From: Mesostigma viride
Taxonomy: Eukaryota > Streptophyta > Mesostigmatophyceae > Mesostigmatales > Mesostigmataceae
Length of the DNA stretch: 64,000 bases
Assembly (NCBI GenBank): GCA_009746045.1
Contig: RPFO01002168.1
Span: 1 to 64,000, forward strand
Reading direction: 5' to 3'
Below the pieces are notes generated by a model. It ran no database searches. It saw only the letters and a program-made list of their open reading frames with translations, and was not told where the DNA came from. The position numbers and the translations under genes were made by a program. Below, one piece after another: positions 21,174 through 31,980 of this stretch (positions within the stretch are counted from its first letter, which is position 1; each line of letters opens with the position of its first letter).

Positions 21174-22910
21174 TGTCCTCATATGAGGACATTTTTAAGC
21201 ATGGATACCATTTGTAATAACTCACACATTTCAACATATCCATGGGTACGGCATGGAACCATGTTCATTTATGATATGTTCAAGAGTAGCAATGCTTAAC
21301 ATCCATGAAATATGCTCATTGTATAATTGTTTACGATTTATGAATGCAGGGGGGTCGCTACGCGAGTGACCAACAAGCACTCAAGTCAACAATATGCCCA
21401 GAAAGAAGGCAGGGCCAGGTCATGGCTGGTCCTGAAAATGCACCCAAGGTGCCCACAACATGTCTACATTACACCCTCGCTATCCTAGACCCTGCAGCCT
21501 GCCGGGGGGGGGCACAAAATGTAACTGGCAGCCAGGGACCATGGTGCAGGCCAAATAGCAGGTGTAAAGCTAGCTCAAAGCTAGCTCAGTCCAAAGAATG
21601 AAATAAGAAGCAAATACTTGCCAAGGTTAGGTCTGTGATCGTTATTGGAGGCTTGGCTGCCACCACGGTGCTCGACAATGATGCTGAAGCCTTCAATCAT
21701 ATATGAAGCAGATACTGCAAAGAGGCACAAATAGCAATACAAGCACAATGTAAGCATGAAAAGCTCAAGTTTCCAAGCCAGTCTAGCTCACTTGGACATG
21801 AGGTTAAGCGTTAGAAACATATGGGCAACATCCCAGCAAGCCTTGAAAAAGTTTTCAGCAACAAGGCAGTATATGTGTTAAATCAAACTACCACATTGCA
21901 ACTAAGCACAGTGACTTCTACTTGCTGCTGTTTTGACGACGCAAGGCCGTTTACCTTTTCAGTGACACCACGGGAAAAGAAAGCATTACCCAGCAAACTT
22001 CCTTTAAGTTCCCCGGACATAGGCGTAATCACAACCACGACGTTGGGCATTGAAAAGAACCGGAATCATTAAGTCTGCGGGGGTTATAAGCTACGATACT
22101 CTTGACACGCTTATTTAGAACGATGCGGTTGCGGATGACATCCGGAACCTTGTTCTTGACGTGCGCCCAGGCCGCCAGCTGCGCGGGACAGCTCAAGAAA
22201 TATATATTAAAGGACGGTGACGCCCGGGAAGCACCCAGCCTTGCGGCAAAAGTAAAATATGGCTCGCGCTCGCCGTGGTTTTCGCCAGGCGTGACTGCGA
22301 TATCACGACGAAAAAATGGAGACTCTTTGACCCATCTAACTGCCCAGGTCCCTCTGTTGCCCGGGTCGCCCATTAACCCAGAAGCGTACCATAACCCATA
22401 CTCGCGATATCCGCAGCTACTGGGCGGAAAAAGAAATTGTAAAACCGAACTGCATACTGACCTATCATGCCATCTACGTAGCTTCCAGATTTTCTTCAAC
22501 GATGCCAAAATCCGTTCATGAACAATATTTTCGACATATACAAAGCACCTGCACGTCAAAAGCAGCATCTTCGAAATGACTAGATGATGATCTAAAGTTC
22601 TGTCTTCATTCGGGGCAAAATAATGGCCTATAACGTTCAGGCAAGCCTCAGAACTGGAACGACCCCATAGCCGTCACTCGACAAAATGCTCGATTACATT
22701 GCAACGTTCTTGCTGTAGTAGGTACTTTTCCTCGCCTCATATTTTCCAGGTACGGTCGGCCCCTGTCGACCCCGGGGGCTTGGCGCGCTCAGTACCTATC
22801 CCAGTTTCGCGCCAAAACCCACCAGGGATCCTCAGGACCAACTTTGGCGCCAAAACCGCCCCCCTGACCCCCCCCGTCTCAAACGAGGACTATGTCCTCA
22901 AATGAGGACA
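21174..22910. mobile_element. 1.7-kb insertion bounded by palindromes, inside chromovirus pol
   Basis: The integrase and chromodomain parts of pol are separated by sequence with no similarity to retroelement proteins. Each boundary carries an 18-bp palindrome: TGTCCTCATATGAGGACA (21174-21191) and, with one change, TGTCCTCAAATGAGGACA (22893-22910). Because they are palindromes they read both as inverted terminal repeats and as a direct duplication, so the class is unresolved. The interior has no convincing gene. Near the right end are G/C-rich stretches with TTTGGCGCCAAA. A non-autonomous DNA transposon is the simplest reading. Confidence 0.6.
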
Positions 22911-25332
22911 TTTGGTTTTTGGACAATGGCTCCCAAGCAAGTCGAGCGGTGTGAGAGGGTGTCGGCCGGAGTTGAGGAAAAAGGGGGTAAACCCATGGGC
23001 GGCCTGGGGGGCATTGTTCAGGGAAAACTCCACCAAGCCCAGAAGTTCTTCCCAATTGCTGCCCACCGTGTCAGTGTAGTGTCGCATGGTCTCTTGCACC
23101 GTGCGGTTCAACCGCTCCACCAGGTGCGACGACGAGCTGTGGTAGGCCGTGCCCAGCGACACCTTGGTGCCCAGTCGCTCGAAAAACTCCTGCCAGAATT
23201 TGGCCGTGAAGAGCTTGTCGCGGTCAGAGATGAACTGCCGGCTGAGCCCGTGAAGCCGAAACACGTGCGTCAGGTATATCTTGGCGCACTCCTCCGCTGT
23301 GAGGTCGACCGGACACGGGGCCAGGTGACACATGCGCGTCAGGCGGTCCACGAACACCAAGACCATGCTGTTGCCGTTCTTCGTCTTCTTAAACGGGCCG
23401 ATGAAGTCCATCATGATAGAATCCCAAGGACCCATAGGATTCGGCAGCGTCTTAGGGACTGCCTGAGAGCCCGTGTTCCTGGACTTCATGATCTGACACG
23501 AGGGGCACTGGCGCACATACGTCTCGATATACTCCTTCATCCCTGGCCAGTAGAAGTGCTTACGGGCCCGGGGAAGGAGACGGTGACTTCCTTGATGTCC
23601 GCCCAGAAGGGAATCATGGAGCTCGTGAAGCAGGGCAGCCCTACAAAGCTCAGGAACATACAGCCGCCATTCCTCCGGCTGGGGACTCACGAACAGGCGC
23701 CCCTCCTGGAACTTGCAAGGATAGGCCCCCATCTGCTGGGGATGTGCCCGGATGGCTTCAAGTGCTGCTTCCTCCGTGACCGTGAAACGGCTGATCAGCG
23801 TCTCCAAGTCCGACGTGACTGTGAACGCGTCCGCAGCCGGTTCCGCCGCATCCGTACCCGCCTGGTTGACGAATTCTGAGAAGACTGTGGGAGGGCCGAG
23901 CGGCTGAAGCTGAAAAATTCCCTGGGGCGGCACCACATGACTAAGGGGCACGCGCGCATGCGACCCCTCCCCCTCCCTGGGGGTATCCACGTCCTCGTGG
24001 GCGCTTGGTTGACCCGGCTCCTCCGGGAGGGGTGACAAGTCATCCATGGTGGTGTGCCCAAGATGAAACAAGTGGCGGGCCCGGGGAGACCGTGGTTCCA
24101 TACCGTAGGCAGTCCCCGGGGCGGCCACTGGTACACAGGTGGTATGCAGCACGTCCATGTCCTCGTAGAACCAATAGTCCGCCCGTCGCGAGAGGGCGTC
24201 GGGCACCACATTGTCCGCGCCCTTGACATATTGGATCTTGAACGGCGCAAACTGTGACAGGTACTCCATCCACCGCGCCTGGCGGGGCGTCAGGTTGGGC
24301 TGCACCAGGAGGTGGGTGAGCGGCCGGTGGTCCGTGTGGATCACCAGGCGATGGGGGTCGAGATCCCCCTGCTCACTGATGGCCACCGAAAACTGGGCCC
24401 CCAGGAGATGATGACGCCACGTGTGGCAGCTGTAGACTACTGCCAGGAGTTCCTGCTGATGCACGGGATAATTCCGCTCCGCCGGAATCATCGTGCGTGA
24501 GATGTACTCGATGGGCTGAAGGCCCTTGCCTTGGTCCTGCAGGAGAACACCCCCGATGGCCACCTTACTGGCGTCAGTAGCCACGACGAAAGGAAGGGAC
24601 GGATCCGGCAGGACAAGGACTGGCGCTGTGGTGAGGTGGCGCTTAAGCGCCTCGAAAGCCTGTTGGCACTGCTCAGCCCAAAGGAACGGGGTACCCTTCT
24701 TGAGAAGGGCGTTGATCGGGGCGGCGATGGTGGCAAACCTCGGGATGAACCGTCGGTAGTAAGATGCCAACCCCAGGAAACTGCGCACCCCTTTCACGTC
24801 CGTAGGGACAGGCCATTGCTGGACAGCCTCGATCTTCTCCGGGTCGGTCGCGATGCCGTCCGCGGACAGGGTATGGCCCAGAAACGGCACGCAGCGACCG
24901 GCGCGCACCTTGGCCTTCCGCGCCGACAGGTGCTCATCCTCCATGATCTGCAGCACGGCGTCAACATCCTCCAGGTGCTCCTCGAACGTCTTGGAGTACA
25001 CCAGGATGTCGTCCAGATACGCCAGCGCGCACGTGCGCTTGTAGGTCCAGGGCGGGCGCGCCCCCTTCTGCGGGTCCGCCAGATCCTGGGAGACCTGCGG
25101 CAAGTGGGCTGTGCCCATCACCGGACGCCGGAGGATGTCGTTCATCAGCATCTGGAAGGACGCAGGCGAATTACACAGCCCCATTGCCGCCATGCACCCG
25201 AAACTGGTAGTGACCGAAGGGCGTAGCGAACGCGGTCTTGTGGCAGTCTTCTGGCGCGATGCGCAGCTGCCAAAACCCGTCCGCACAGTCGATGACGGTG
25301 AAACACGTAGCCCCCTGGACACGGTTGAAGAT
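22911..25332 (-). pseudogene. Chromovirus pol: RT palm, RNase H, integrase
   Basis: Visible in order: MGLCNSPASFQ (RT motif B), LAYLDDILVYS (catalytic YLDD), and RNase H (VVATDASKVAIGGVLLQ, then HTDHRPLTHL). The integrase zinc finger follows (HELHDSLLGGHQ with CPSC), and then its core with MMDFIGPF, SDRDKLFT and the Glu in HLVERLNRT. RT copies the RNA, RNase H degrades it, and the integrase inserts the DNA. The upstream RT block reads in another frame (DCADGFWQLRIAPEDCHK); a one-base shift near 25205 breaks the gene, and the solo LTR splits the RT at its 5' side. The integrase ends prematurely at the 1.7-kb insertion. Confidence 0.95.
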
Positions 25333-25979
25333 TGTTAGAATATTTGAGCCTTCATAGGTCGAAATTGATTGACAATAAAATAGATTACGCTTTATTTATC
25401 ATGGCATTAACGAAATCCGGCTGCCACCGGTCATACCACCAAAGCTATGCTGTGGCTCCTCGGTGGGGACCATTATCGTCCATAGCTGACAGCTAGGACA
25501 GGTAAGGTGAAGGCATCGTGCACAAACATCGTGCCTATATCCACCAAAGGTGGCGGCTATGCGCAAGACAATAACTTAACGACTTAACTTCAAAGTCGTA
25601 CATTCTAGAAGTCTTGCTAACATGCCAGCGCATTAAGTACGGGGCATCTAGTAACTCGTGTCGGTAGAAATATCCAACACGAAATAGTGGGCCGAGGATG
25701 GTACCGTCGGCACCTACAGTGCGTTAAGTCTTGTGCCGGAAATAGTACAACTTCGGCATACAATAACTTTCGCTGTACTGCACTATTTCTAGTGCTATAA
25801 ACTGTGCCGCAATTATCACGGCAAGCCCTTCCTAACCTATTTAATTATCGGCCTGAAATACGGTAGGCGGGTGCGATTAATAATGACGCAACCCTAATTA
25901 ATCCTCCGTTTACAACATGACGGCCAGAATTAAATATAAAGAGGTAGTTGGGCACATAGGGTAAAATATACCCTTGACA
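25333..25979. mobile_element. Solo LTR nested in the chromovirus RT
   Basis: A 647-bp sequence starting TGTTAGAATATTTGAGCC and ending ACCCTTGACA (plus strand), flanked on both sides by AAGAT (25328-25332 and 25980-25984). TG...CA ends with a 5-bp duplication are diagnostic of LTR-element integration. The absence of internal coding sequence indicates a solo LTR left by LTR-LTR recombination. It splits the RT codons just after PRIDDIF, and the RT reading continues on the other side. It is unrelated to the LTRs of the host chromovirus. Confidence 0.9.
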
Positions 25980-25984
25980 AAGAT

Positions 25985-26401
25985 GTCGTCGATCCGCGGT
26001 AGAGGATACCGGGACTTGACGGTGATGGCGTTCAGCTTCCGGTAATCAGTCACCAGACGCCACTTGCCCCCTGGCTTGGGAACGAGCAGCACGCCCGCTG
26101 AGAAGGGGCTGTTGCTGGGTTCAATGAGCCCAGCGTCGAGCAGTGAAATGAGGATCTTCTTGAGCTCCACCAGCTCGACTGGGCCCATGCGGTACATGGG
26201 AGACACGGTAGGCCCGGAACCCTCCTGGAGCTGGACACGATGTAACACCGATCGATTGGGAGGGAACTGGGGGGTGCGATCCGCGAAGAGAGTAGTGCGC
26301 TTCTCCAGGACGGCGTTGAACCGCGCCAGCTCGTCCGGTGTGAAGCCGGCACCAATCTCATTAAGCATGACCTGAGTGCTGTCCAGGTCTATCCGGTACA
26401 T
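25985..26401 (-). pseudogene. Chromovirus RT, N-terminal part
   Basis: Typical start of a Ty3/gypsy RT: FADRTPQFPPNRSVLHRV, YRMGPVELVELKKILIS, LIEPSNSPFSAGVLLVPK, WRLVTDYRKLNAITVK and YPLPRIDDIF. It is cut at the nested solo LTR. It is in a different frame from the protease part before it, so either a frameshift signal or decay separates them. Confidence 0.92.
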
Positions 26402-26441
26402 CGCGTACTCCTTGCCCTTCCGGAGCTGGCGCGCCAGCGTC

Positions 26442-27053
26442 TTAATTGCTACTCATCAGGATCTGGGACGCTGGTCGAGGCCCGTCCGCCGAGCGCTCGT
26501 GTGTAATGTTATGGACCTCAGCGGCCTGTGCCCTGTACTCGCTGTCTGGGCACCAGAATGAACCGTCCGGAAACCAAACTACCCGCCGGCGCACACTGAT
26601 GTCCACATCCTGCTTGTCCAGCCAGTCCACTCCAATGATGATGTCGGCAGCGCCCAACGGCGCAATAGTCGCCACCAGGTCCACCGGCGTGCCCTGCAGC
26701 ACACCCTTGATGTCTGCTAGGCCCGGCGATTGGTGCCGCCGGCCGTCCGAGTAGGTGACATACACTGCCGTGGTGTGAGGTCGTGGTACCAGGCCCAGCC
26801 GACGCACCAGGGCCTCGTTGATGAAGGACGTGGAGGCGCCGGTGTCGACCAGGAACTTCACGTCCATGATCGTTTTCTCCTTCAAATACGGATCAAGGAC
26901 GGTGGGAGGGACCAGTAACCCTCCGCTGAAAAGAAACAAATGTCGCGAACCTCCTTGAGATGCACGCGCCGCCGGTTGAGTGGACGCGTCTGAGGCCACG
27001 TTATTGACGTCTACCTCTACTCTAGCTAGTTGACTCCGCGTCTGGGCTACCAT
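26442..27053 (-). pseudogene. Chromovirus aspartic protease
   Basis: The frame carries FLVDTGASTSFINEALV, the DTG active site of retroviral-type aspartic proteases, and a hydrophobic flap-like region with IIIGVDWLDK. These proteases are dimers that process the gag-pol polyprotein. The frame differs from gag before it and RT after it. Confidence 0.9.
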
Positions 27054-27067
27054 CTGATTTTTCTACC

Positions 27068-29090
27068 CTATCCCCTACCCCGGGACCCAAGCCCACGGGC
27101 AGGGCTACTACTCCCGAGGAGCGGTGGGACGGGAGGCCGCCTCGCCCGACCGCCCGCCCTCTTCCCCCCCCTCCTCCTCTTCGTCAGCCCCCTCCTCGTC
27201 GTCATACTCGTAGCCCGCCACTGCATGCGTATGGCCGGAAGAGGAGGACTGTCGCCGCGCCTCAATCTCGTTGACCGCGCGCAACACGCCCTTGGTAGAG
27301 CTGGTCGCGGGTGGTCGCGGCTGCTGGTACTGCGTCGGGATCTGTCTGGCGTGCTGCAGGCGAGCCGCACGCTCACCCGCGTTGCGGGGTCGGTCCCGAG
27401 GACCGGAGGAGTCGGGGCGGCTGCCGAAGGCTGAGAAGCTGGGCCAGAGAAGCGAACACTGGGTTCCCCGTCTCCTGCCCCACGACTGGCGTGCTTGCCC
27501 CGGAGCTTGGGGCAGTCGCGCTTGAGGTGCCCCACCTCGCTGCACATGAAGCATCGCGCCTTGCTAGCGTCGATCGCGTTGACGCCCTGGTCAGTGTAGC
27601 CCTCATCAGGGTCGTCGAGGTACTCGTCCTCCTCCTCGCCGGCGATCTCAGTGGAGTACATCTGATTCACCCGTCGCGGGGGAGCTGGTCTGAAGAAACG
27701 GCGCACTGAGGGTGCACGCCCGCGAGCCACTACGTCGGCCACCTGTAGGAGATACCTCTGGATATTCAAGATGTCCCACTCCTCCCAAGGGACCTCAGCG
27801 TAGTGCTTGAATACCTCGTCCTGCAGCTCAGGACAGAGTGCCTCGATGAACCTGATCTTGTACTCATATACCAGGTCATGTCGATCGGCCAGATAGGCGG
27901 CGCTGGACTCAAATTTAGACAGAAACTCGCGATATGGGGTGGTCCCCTGGCGCAGCTTGCCGAAGGCGATCCGCTCGAGTGGAGTACAGCATCTGGGGGC
28001 ACCAGCTTGCGGCGCACCCGGTCCATCAGCTCCGCCAATTAGGTTTGCGGGTATGACTGGGACGCGATGCTCTCACAGTTCAAGATGCTCACCACCGAGG
28101 GGACCATACAGGAGTTAACCACCAGCGGAATCAGATCACAGGTGGCCAGCTGCCAGTTGTGGTGATTGCGCCAGATGGTATACTGCTGTTGCCACATGCG
28201 TCCCCATTCCTCTACCTCGCGCGGTTTCATGTCCGCGTGCAGCTTGGGTACATTCTTGAAATTGGGCATCGGTGGGGCCTTTACCGCGGCGGTGATGGGC
28301 CCACCGACGTCTACGTGGGGGATGGAGCCGAAGGTGGGGGGCTGCGACCGGGGGAGAGATCCGGATCTGGGCGGCGTACCATGAGTCCGCCGCACCTGTA
28401 CGGATGAGGGGTGTTCGTACCCCGGGTCATCCAAGGCCACCCTGCTGAAGTTAAGGTTGCCAACAGGCGCAGGCGATGGGACCACGCTTCGGTCAAGCAC
28501 CCGTGGGCGCTGCGGTTGAGGTGCCGGGCGCTGGACGGGCGTATGAGTCTCCTCGTCTCGGGCGGTGACACTGCTCCTGGCCTCCCCTGGTCTGGTCCGT
28601 GGTCTATGAGTACTAACGGGCGGGCCCTGCGTAACTGGTTCCTCGTCAACCTCGCCAGTCCCTTCCAGGTCGTCGAACTCGCCATCTGCCCCTGGAATCT
28701 CCCCTTCCTCATCCGAATACCAGAGCGCCGTGGGTAACAGGGACGTGCTGCCGAAGGACACTCTGCGTCTGCCCCGGTGTGTGGGGCCCGGTGGAGGTCC
28801 CTGGGGCCGCCCCCGCCCTGCCCAAGGATGCGATGGCCGCCCGGTGACTGGCTGCTGATAGCGGTAGTGCAGGGTATCTTCATTCTCGTCTCCCTGCTGC
28901 TCAGGATCCGATGGTAGCCATTGTGGTCTCACGAGTCTGGGGTTGTTGTTGCTGCAACCGGGGTTGCCGTTGTTGCTGGGGTTGCTGCTGCTGCTGCTGC
29001 TGCTGTGGTTGCTGCTGCTGCTGCTGCTGCTGTCGTTGCTGCTGCTGCTGCTGTTGCTGTCGTTGCTGCTGCTGCTGCTGCTGCGGTTGC

Positions 29091-29123
<33 letters not shown>

Positions 29124-29248
29124 GAGTCCCCCTGTAGTATCTCTTGGTCACTTCTGTCATCTTCCTGCCTGGTTAAGGCGTCTAGATTGTCCCCATCCGC
29201 GGGGGAACTAGAGCTGGATCGTAGGGAGCCTTCCACAGGTCTCTCCAT
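27068..29248 (-). pseudogene. Chromovirus gag (capsid and nucleocapsid), frameshifted
   Basis: The likely start is the ATG at 29248 (MERPVEGSLRSSSSS). A long polyglutamine run follows, after which the convincing reading is in a different frame (QWLPSDPEQQGDENED). Past an acidic linker comes a capsid-like helical region: KAPPMPNFKNVPKLHAD, then in a third frame LRQGTTPYREFLSKF and PWEEWDILNIQRYLLQ. A single zinc knuckle, CFMCSEVGHLKRDC (C-X2-C-X4-H-X4-C), lies near nt 27553-27510. Gag packages the element RNA. Two frame changes, one in the CAG repeat and one near 28040, make this copy defective. Confidence 0.85.
28975..29130 (-). repeat. CAG/CTG repeat encoding polyglutamine in gag
   Basis: An imperfect (CTG)n tract on the plus strand, interrupted by GTTG and TTG. 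Read as CAG on the element strand it gives a glutamine run; in the next frame it gives Ser/Asn. The frame that continues into the rest of gag is not the glutamine frame, so repeat-length change may have broken gag. Confidence 0.9.
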
Positions 29249-29522
29249 GACCTCACCTGTACCTGTCTCTACTTAGACGTGCGGTGGTACCTCTAGCCCT
29301 TCTGTACCGTGCTCGTGGTTGTCTACAGGTTCTATCTCTCTATTATCTGAATCTTCTGTCTCTCTGGCGTTCCTTGTTTGGTACCGTGTTGGCATGGTGC
29401 TCGTACCGGTACCTTACACAGCAGGCATCACCTCCCCAGGAAGAAGAGAGAGAGAAAGAGCAACCACGTGCTATGGATCTATAGATATAGAACCTAGTAT
29501 TACTACCTAGTAATAGTATCCT

Positions 29523-29864
29523 CTACTGTTTGCTAGGGCCAATGGTCAGCTGAGAGAAGGTAACTGTAACTGCTGTCCCCTCCCCCTGACTGCTGAGCGT
29601 GGGTGGCTTGGAGCATTCACGTGTGGTGTGCATCCCCTCAGGCAATGGCATGTGTTCCCTAACAAACCTATCTGCTTCTGTAATGTTGTCAAACCCTTTC
29701 CACTTAGCACTAGAGCCTAGAGACAATATCTTATCTTTAATGTGCTCCTCACAAGTCTTCCAACTGTAGAATATAGCAGGTCTACCCTTATCCCCGTCAT
29801 GAGCTACTGCATAGTAAGGAAATCCAGACTGTCCACCCTTATTTATTCTGTTACGTCGAGGCAT
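29523..29864 (-). CDS. RNase H1-type hybrid-binding domain (viroplasmin-like) ORF
   Basis: A 113-aa intact frame starting MPRRNRINKGGQSGFP. Residues about 16-68 (YYAVAHDGDKGRPAIFYSW, TCEEHIK, AKWKGFDNITEADRFV) match the N-terminal hybrid-binding domain of RNase H1 and the related caulimovirus VI domain, which bind RNA:DNA hybrids or double-stranded RNA. It lies between the 5' LTR and gag on the element strand. It could help replication by holding RNA:DNA hybrids or protecting element RNA; this role is inferred. Its domain family is recognised with good confidence. That it belongs to the element follows from position and strand only. Confidence 0.72.
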   Translation of the reverse strand: MPRRNRINKGGQSGFPYYAVAHDGDKGRPAIFYSWKTCEEHIKDKILSLGSSAKWKGFDNITEADRFVREHMPLPEGMHTTRECSKPPTLSSQGEGTAVTVTFSQLTIGPSKQ

Positions 29865-30614
29865 GTTACATCATAGTCTGGCAGCGGCTTGCAAGCATGC
29901 AGGAGAGAAAGGGGAATCCCAGGCTACCTCTAAATGCAGTGACCTTAAACAAACGAGGAGAGAGCACGGAGTGTAGCACAGCACACGCCCCCAGCCTTCC
30001 GCGGCAAAGGGGCTATACAACAATTACACGGAGGTAAACACCGTCAACACAGTCGGCAACAGCCAGACGGTATTCACCCCCACAACAGGTAAAACAACGA
30101 ATGGTCGTCATCCGCAACTTCCATTCGCACCAACGACATTCACACCCTATAGAGGCACAACGTATAACAAGAAACCCCTACGCGTGCGAACCCGGAGAGA
30201 AAGCGAGCACGCCAGCTAGCCTTCCACAGGCATCGCTTGCAAAGAAAGAATCCTATCTAGGGGACGAACCATATTCGATGACGTTAAACCCTCCTGAGCT
30301 GGCCGCCACCCGGTGTCGTCATGAAGGCAAGCCCTGGCCGCCACTAGGTGTCGTTGAAAACAGGAGAGCTGAACGCTATCGTTTACAGCACCTCACCACA
30401 GGACTATTGCTAGCCCCGCCGAGTATCCCAGACTGGCCGCTTGCTGGCTAGGTCGTCGTTGAATCCCTTTACGGGCTGGCCGCCGACCAGTCAGCAGTCG
30501 TTGAATTCCGGAACCTCTACCTACGTCAAACTCAGCCTTGGTATCCTAATTGGCTCACTAACCCTCTCCGCGAGAGTTAGCTAACCTTTCCAGCACATTT
30601 CCTCCGATAACCAG
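29865..30614 (-). other. Chromovirus 5' leader with primer site and repeated motif
   Basis: Directly inside the 5' LTR the element strand reads CTGGTTATCGGAGG. It resembles the initiator-methionine tRNA primer site (TGGTATCAGAG) but does not match it exactly, so the primer tRNA is not settled. At 30299, 30334, 30431 and 30474 (plus strand) a motif beginning CTGGCCGC recurs; a CGTTGAA closes it in three of the four copies and CATGAAG in the other. It may be a packaging or structural signal. No credible ORF except the hybrid-binding one. Confidence 0.5.
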
Positions 30615-31200
30615 TGTTACGTCCCAGCCCAGACACACCTAGCCTGAGCTACGTAGCGAAAGACCCTCCTTGCCGGAATTAGGAATAATTCAAGGTAGCC
30701 TAAAGTAGGTTGCGCTTCACGACGTGAGTCGTGAGATATTATCTGGCATCACGGCTTGATGCCAAGCTGATTTGTACACACTTATAATGGCTAGCAAGAC
30801 CAATTACAAATGGATAATTGCCCCGGGCTCAATGTGTAGGCGTATTCGCACTTATCATTCATCAAACCAAGAGGACGAGACTCTCGTCCTCGGACTAATT
30901 CAACCTAGGTTGGTGGCGGCGCAGATACACACCAATTCCTACTGGCCAATCCAATTCACGCATTCCACGCAGGATCCGGGCCGACATCGACCCCCAACTA
31001 CAGGATCCACGCCTAGAACCATCGTCAGACCCAGAACTGGCGCGGCGCCACGGCACCGGCCCCTAAAAGGTCAGCCTAGGACCAAAATAACTAGTCCAAT
31101 TCTCACAATAGCCAATATCCATAGAACTCAGTACAACGGCCACAAGGCCTTAGTAATTTATTCCATTGTTACGTCCGACTAAAAGGGCCGGGACGTAACA
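30615..31200 (-). repeat. 5' LTR of the chromovirus
   Basis: 586 bp, the partner of the left LTR. It should contain the element promoter and transcription start on the minus strand. The open frame visible on the plus strand inside both LTRs is not credible. Confidence 0.95.
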
Positions 31201-31205
31201 CACGT
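31201..31205. repeat. Target-site duplication CACGT (right copy)
   Basis: Matches 17083-17087. Confidence 0.9.
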
Positions 31206-31980
31206 CTGGACCATCGTCGTGCATGCCTGCGCATCGCAGCGAGGACGACATCGAGCAGCAGCTGCACGGGCTGATCGGCATCCAGTCCGTCATTACAGCT
31301 TTGGTTAACCGGGTGCGGCAGGAGTTGGTGGCGAGGCGGGGCGGTGCGGAGGTACCAGCCGAGGTTGTGCGTCAAGAGCTTGTGCAGATGGCAGTAGACC
31401 TGGATCGAGCACGTCGTGCTTTCGAGGGCGCAGTCGGGAGCGAGGGGATTGCAGTGGGGCCAATTCGGCAAGAGCGGCCAGCAGCGGAGCGGTTTAGGCG
31501 GGTCTCCAGGATCGGGCAATTAAGTTGAGTCCGCCATTGCAGGGCTTCAACGTGCAACGGGACTTGACAGATTTGTCGACAGCGTCAACCAGGAGTGGTT
31601 TCACGCTCCCCCGCTCAACGACATAACTCGTCCCCCAGCTGTTGTTACACAGTGGGGTTCCTTCGGCAATCACGGGCGCGTGACAACGACTTCTTTGGGT
31701 ACGCCGCCGACGGGGAGGAGGTCGAGAACCTGTCCGACGAGGAGGGAGCGCAGGCGATATATAACCCGCGTGGTGTGAACGACGACAGGGTTGTACCCGG
31801 TATATTATACCAACGGTGACAACGCAGTCATACCGGGCCGGCAGCGGGTCGACGGCGAGAGCAGCAGCAGCGGTGTGCCAAGGCTCACTGACGGCAGCGG
31901 CAGCAGCGGCAGCGGCAGCGACGGCGACAAGGAGAACCGGCGGGCGCCAGCGGGGGATTGCGGGGGTGTTGACTAATTAA
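31206..31980 (+). pseudogene. Decayed coding region continuing the sequence split by the chromovirus
   Basis: A frame from 31223 reads RSEDDIEQQLHGLIGIQ and EVVRQELVQMAVDLDRARRA, predicted helical. Frame changes follow to DRFVDSVNQEWFHAPPLND and then DNDFFGYAADGEEVENLSD. A short (GGCAGC)n tract at about 31890-31925 follows. The alternation of protein-like frames suggests an old gene or gag. No family was recognised. Confidence 0.35.

Larger units (their letters stand above)
17088..31200 (-). mobile_element. Ty3/gypsy chromovirus, nearly complete, with accessory ORFs
   Basis: Two LTRs (17088-17670 and 30615-31200), each TGTTACGTCCC...GGGACGTAACA, flank a minus-strand coding region, with a CACGT duplication outside. 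Order from the 5' LTR: hybrid-binding ORF, gag with zinc knuckle, protease, RT, RNase H, integrase, chromodomain, two further ORFs, polypurine tract, 3' LTR. RT-RNase H-integrase order and the chromodomain place it among chromoviruses. The LTRs differ by three substitutions and one 3-bp indel, so the insertion is young. Even so, gag and pol contain frameshifts and two insertions (25333-25979 and 21174-22910), so this copy cannot make an intact polyprotein. Confidence 0.95.

Noticed and set aside
28901-29276. Poly-Cys, poly-Leu, poly-Ala and poly-Ser frames over the CTG repeat
   Set aside because: Shadow frames; only the polyglutamine frame joins a plausible gag start.
29865-30614. Exact initiator-Met tRNA primer site
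   Set aside because: Similarity is good but needs an extra base and a substitution; the primer tRNA stays open.
30772-31182. 136-aa plus-strand frame in the LTR
   Set aside because: Lies within the LTR on the strand opposite to the element, lacks motifs, and the matching frame in the left LTR is interrupted.
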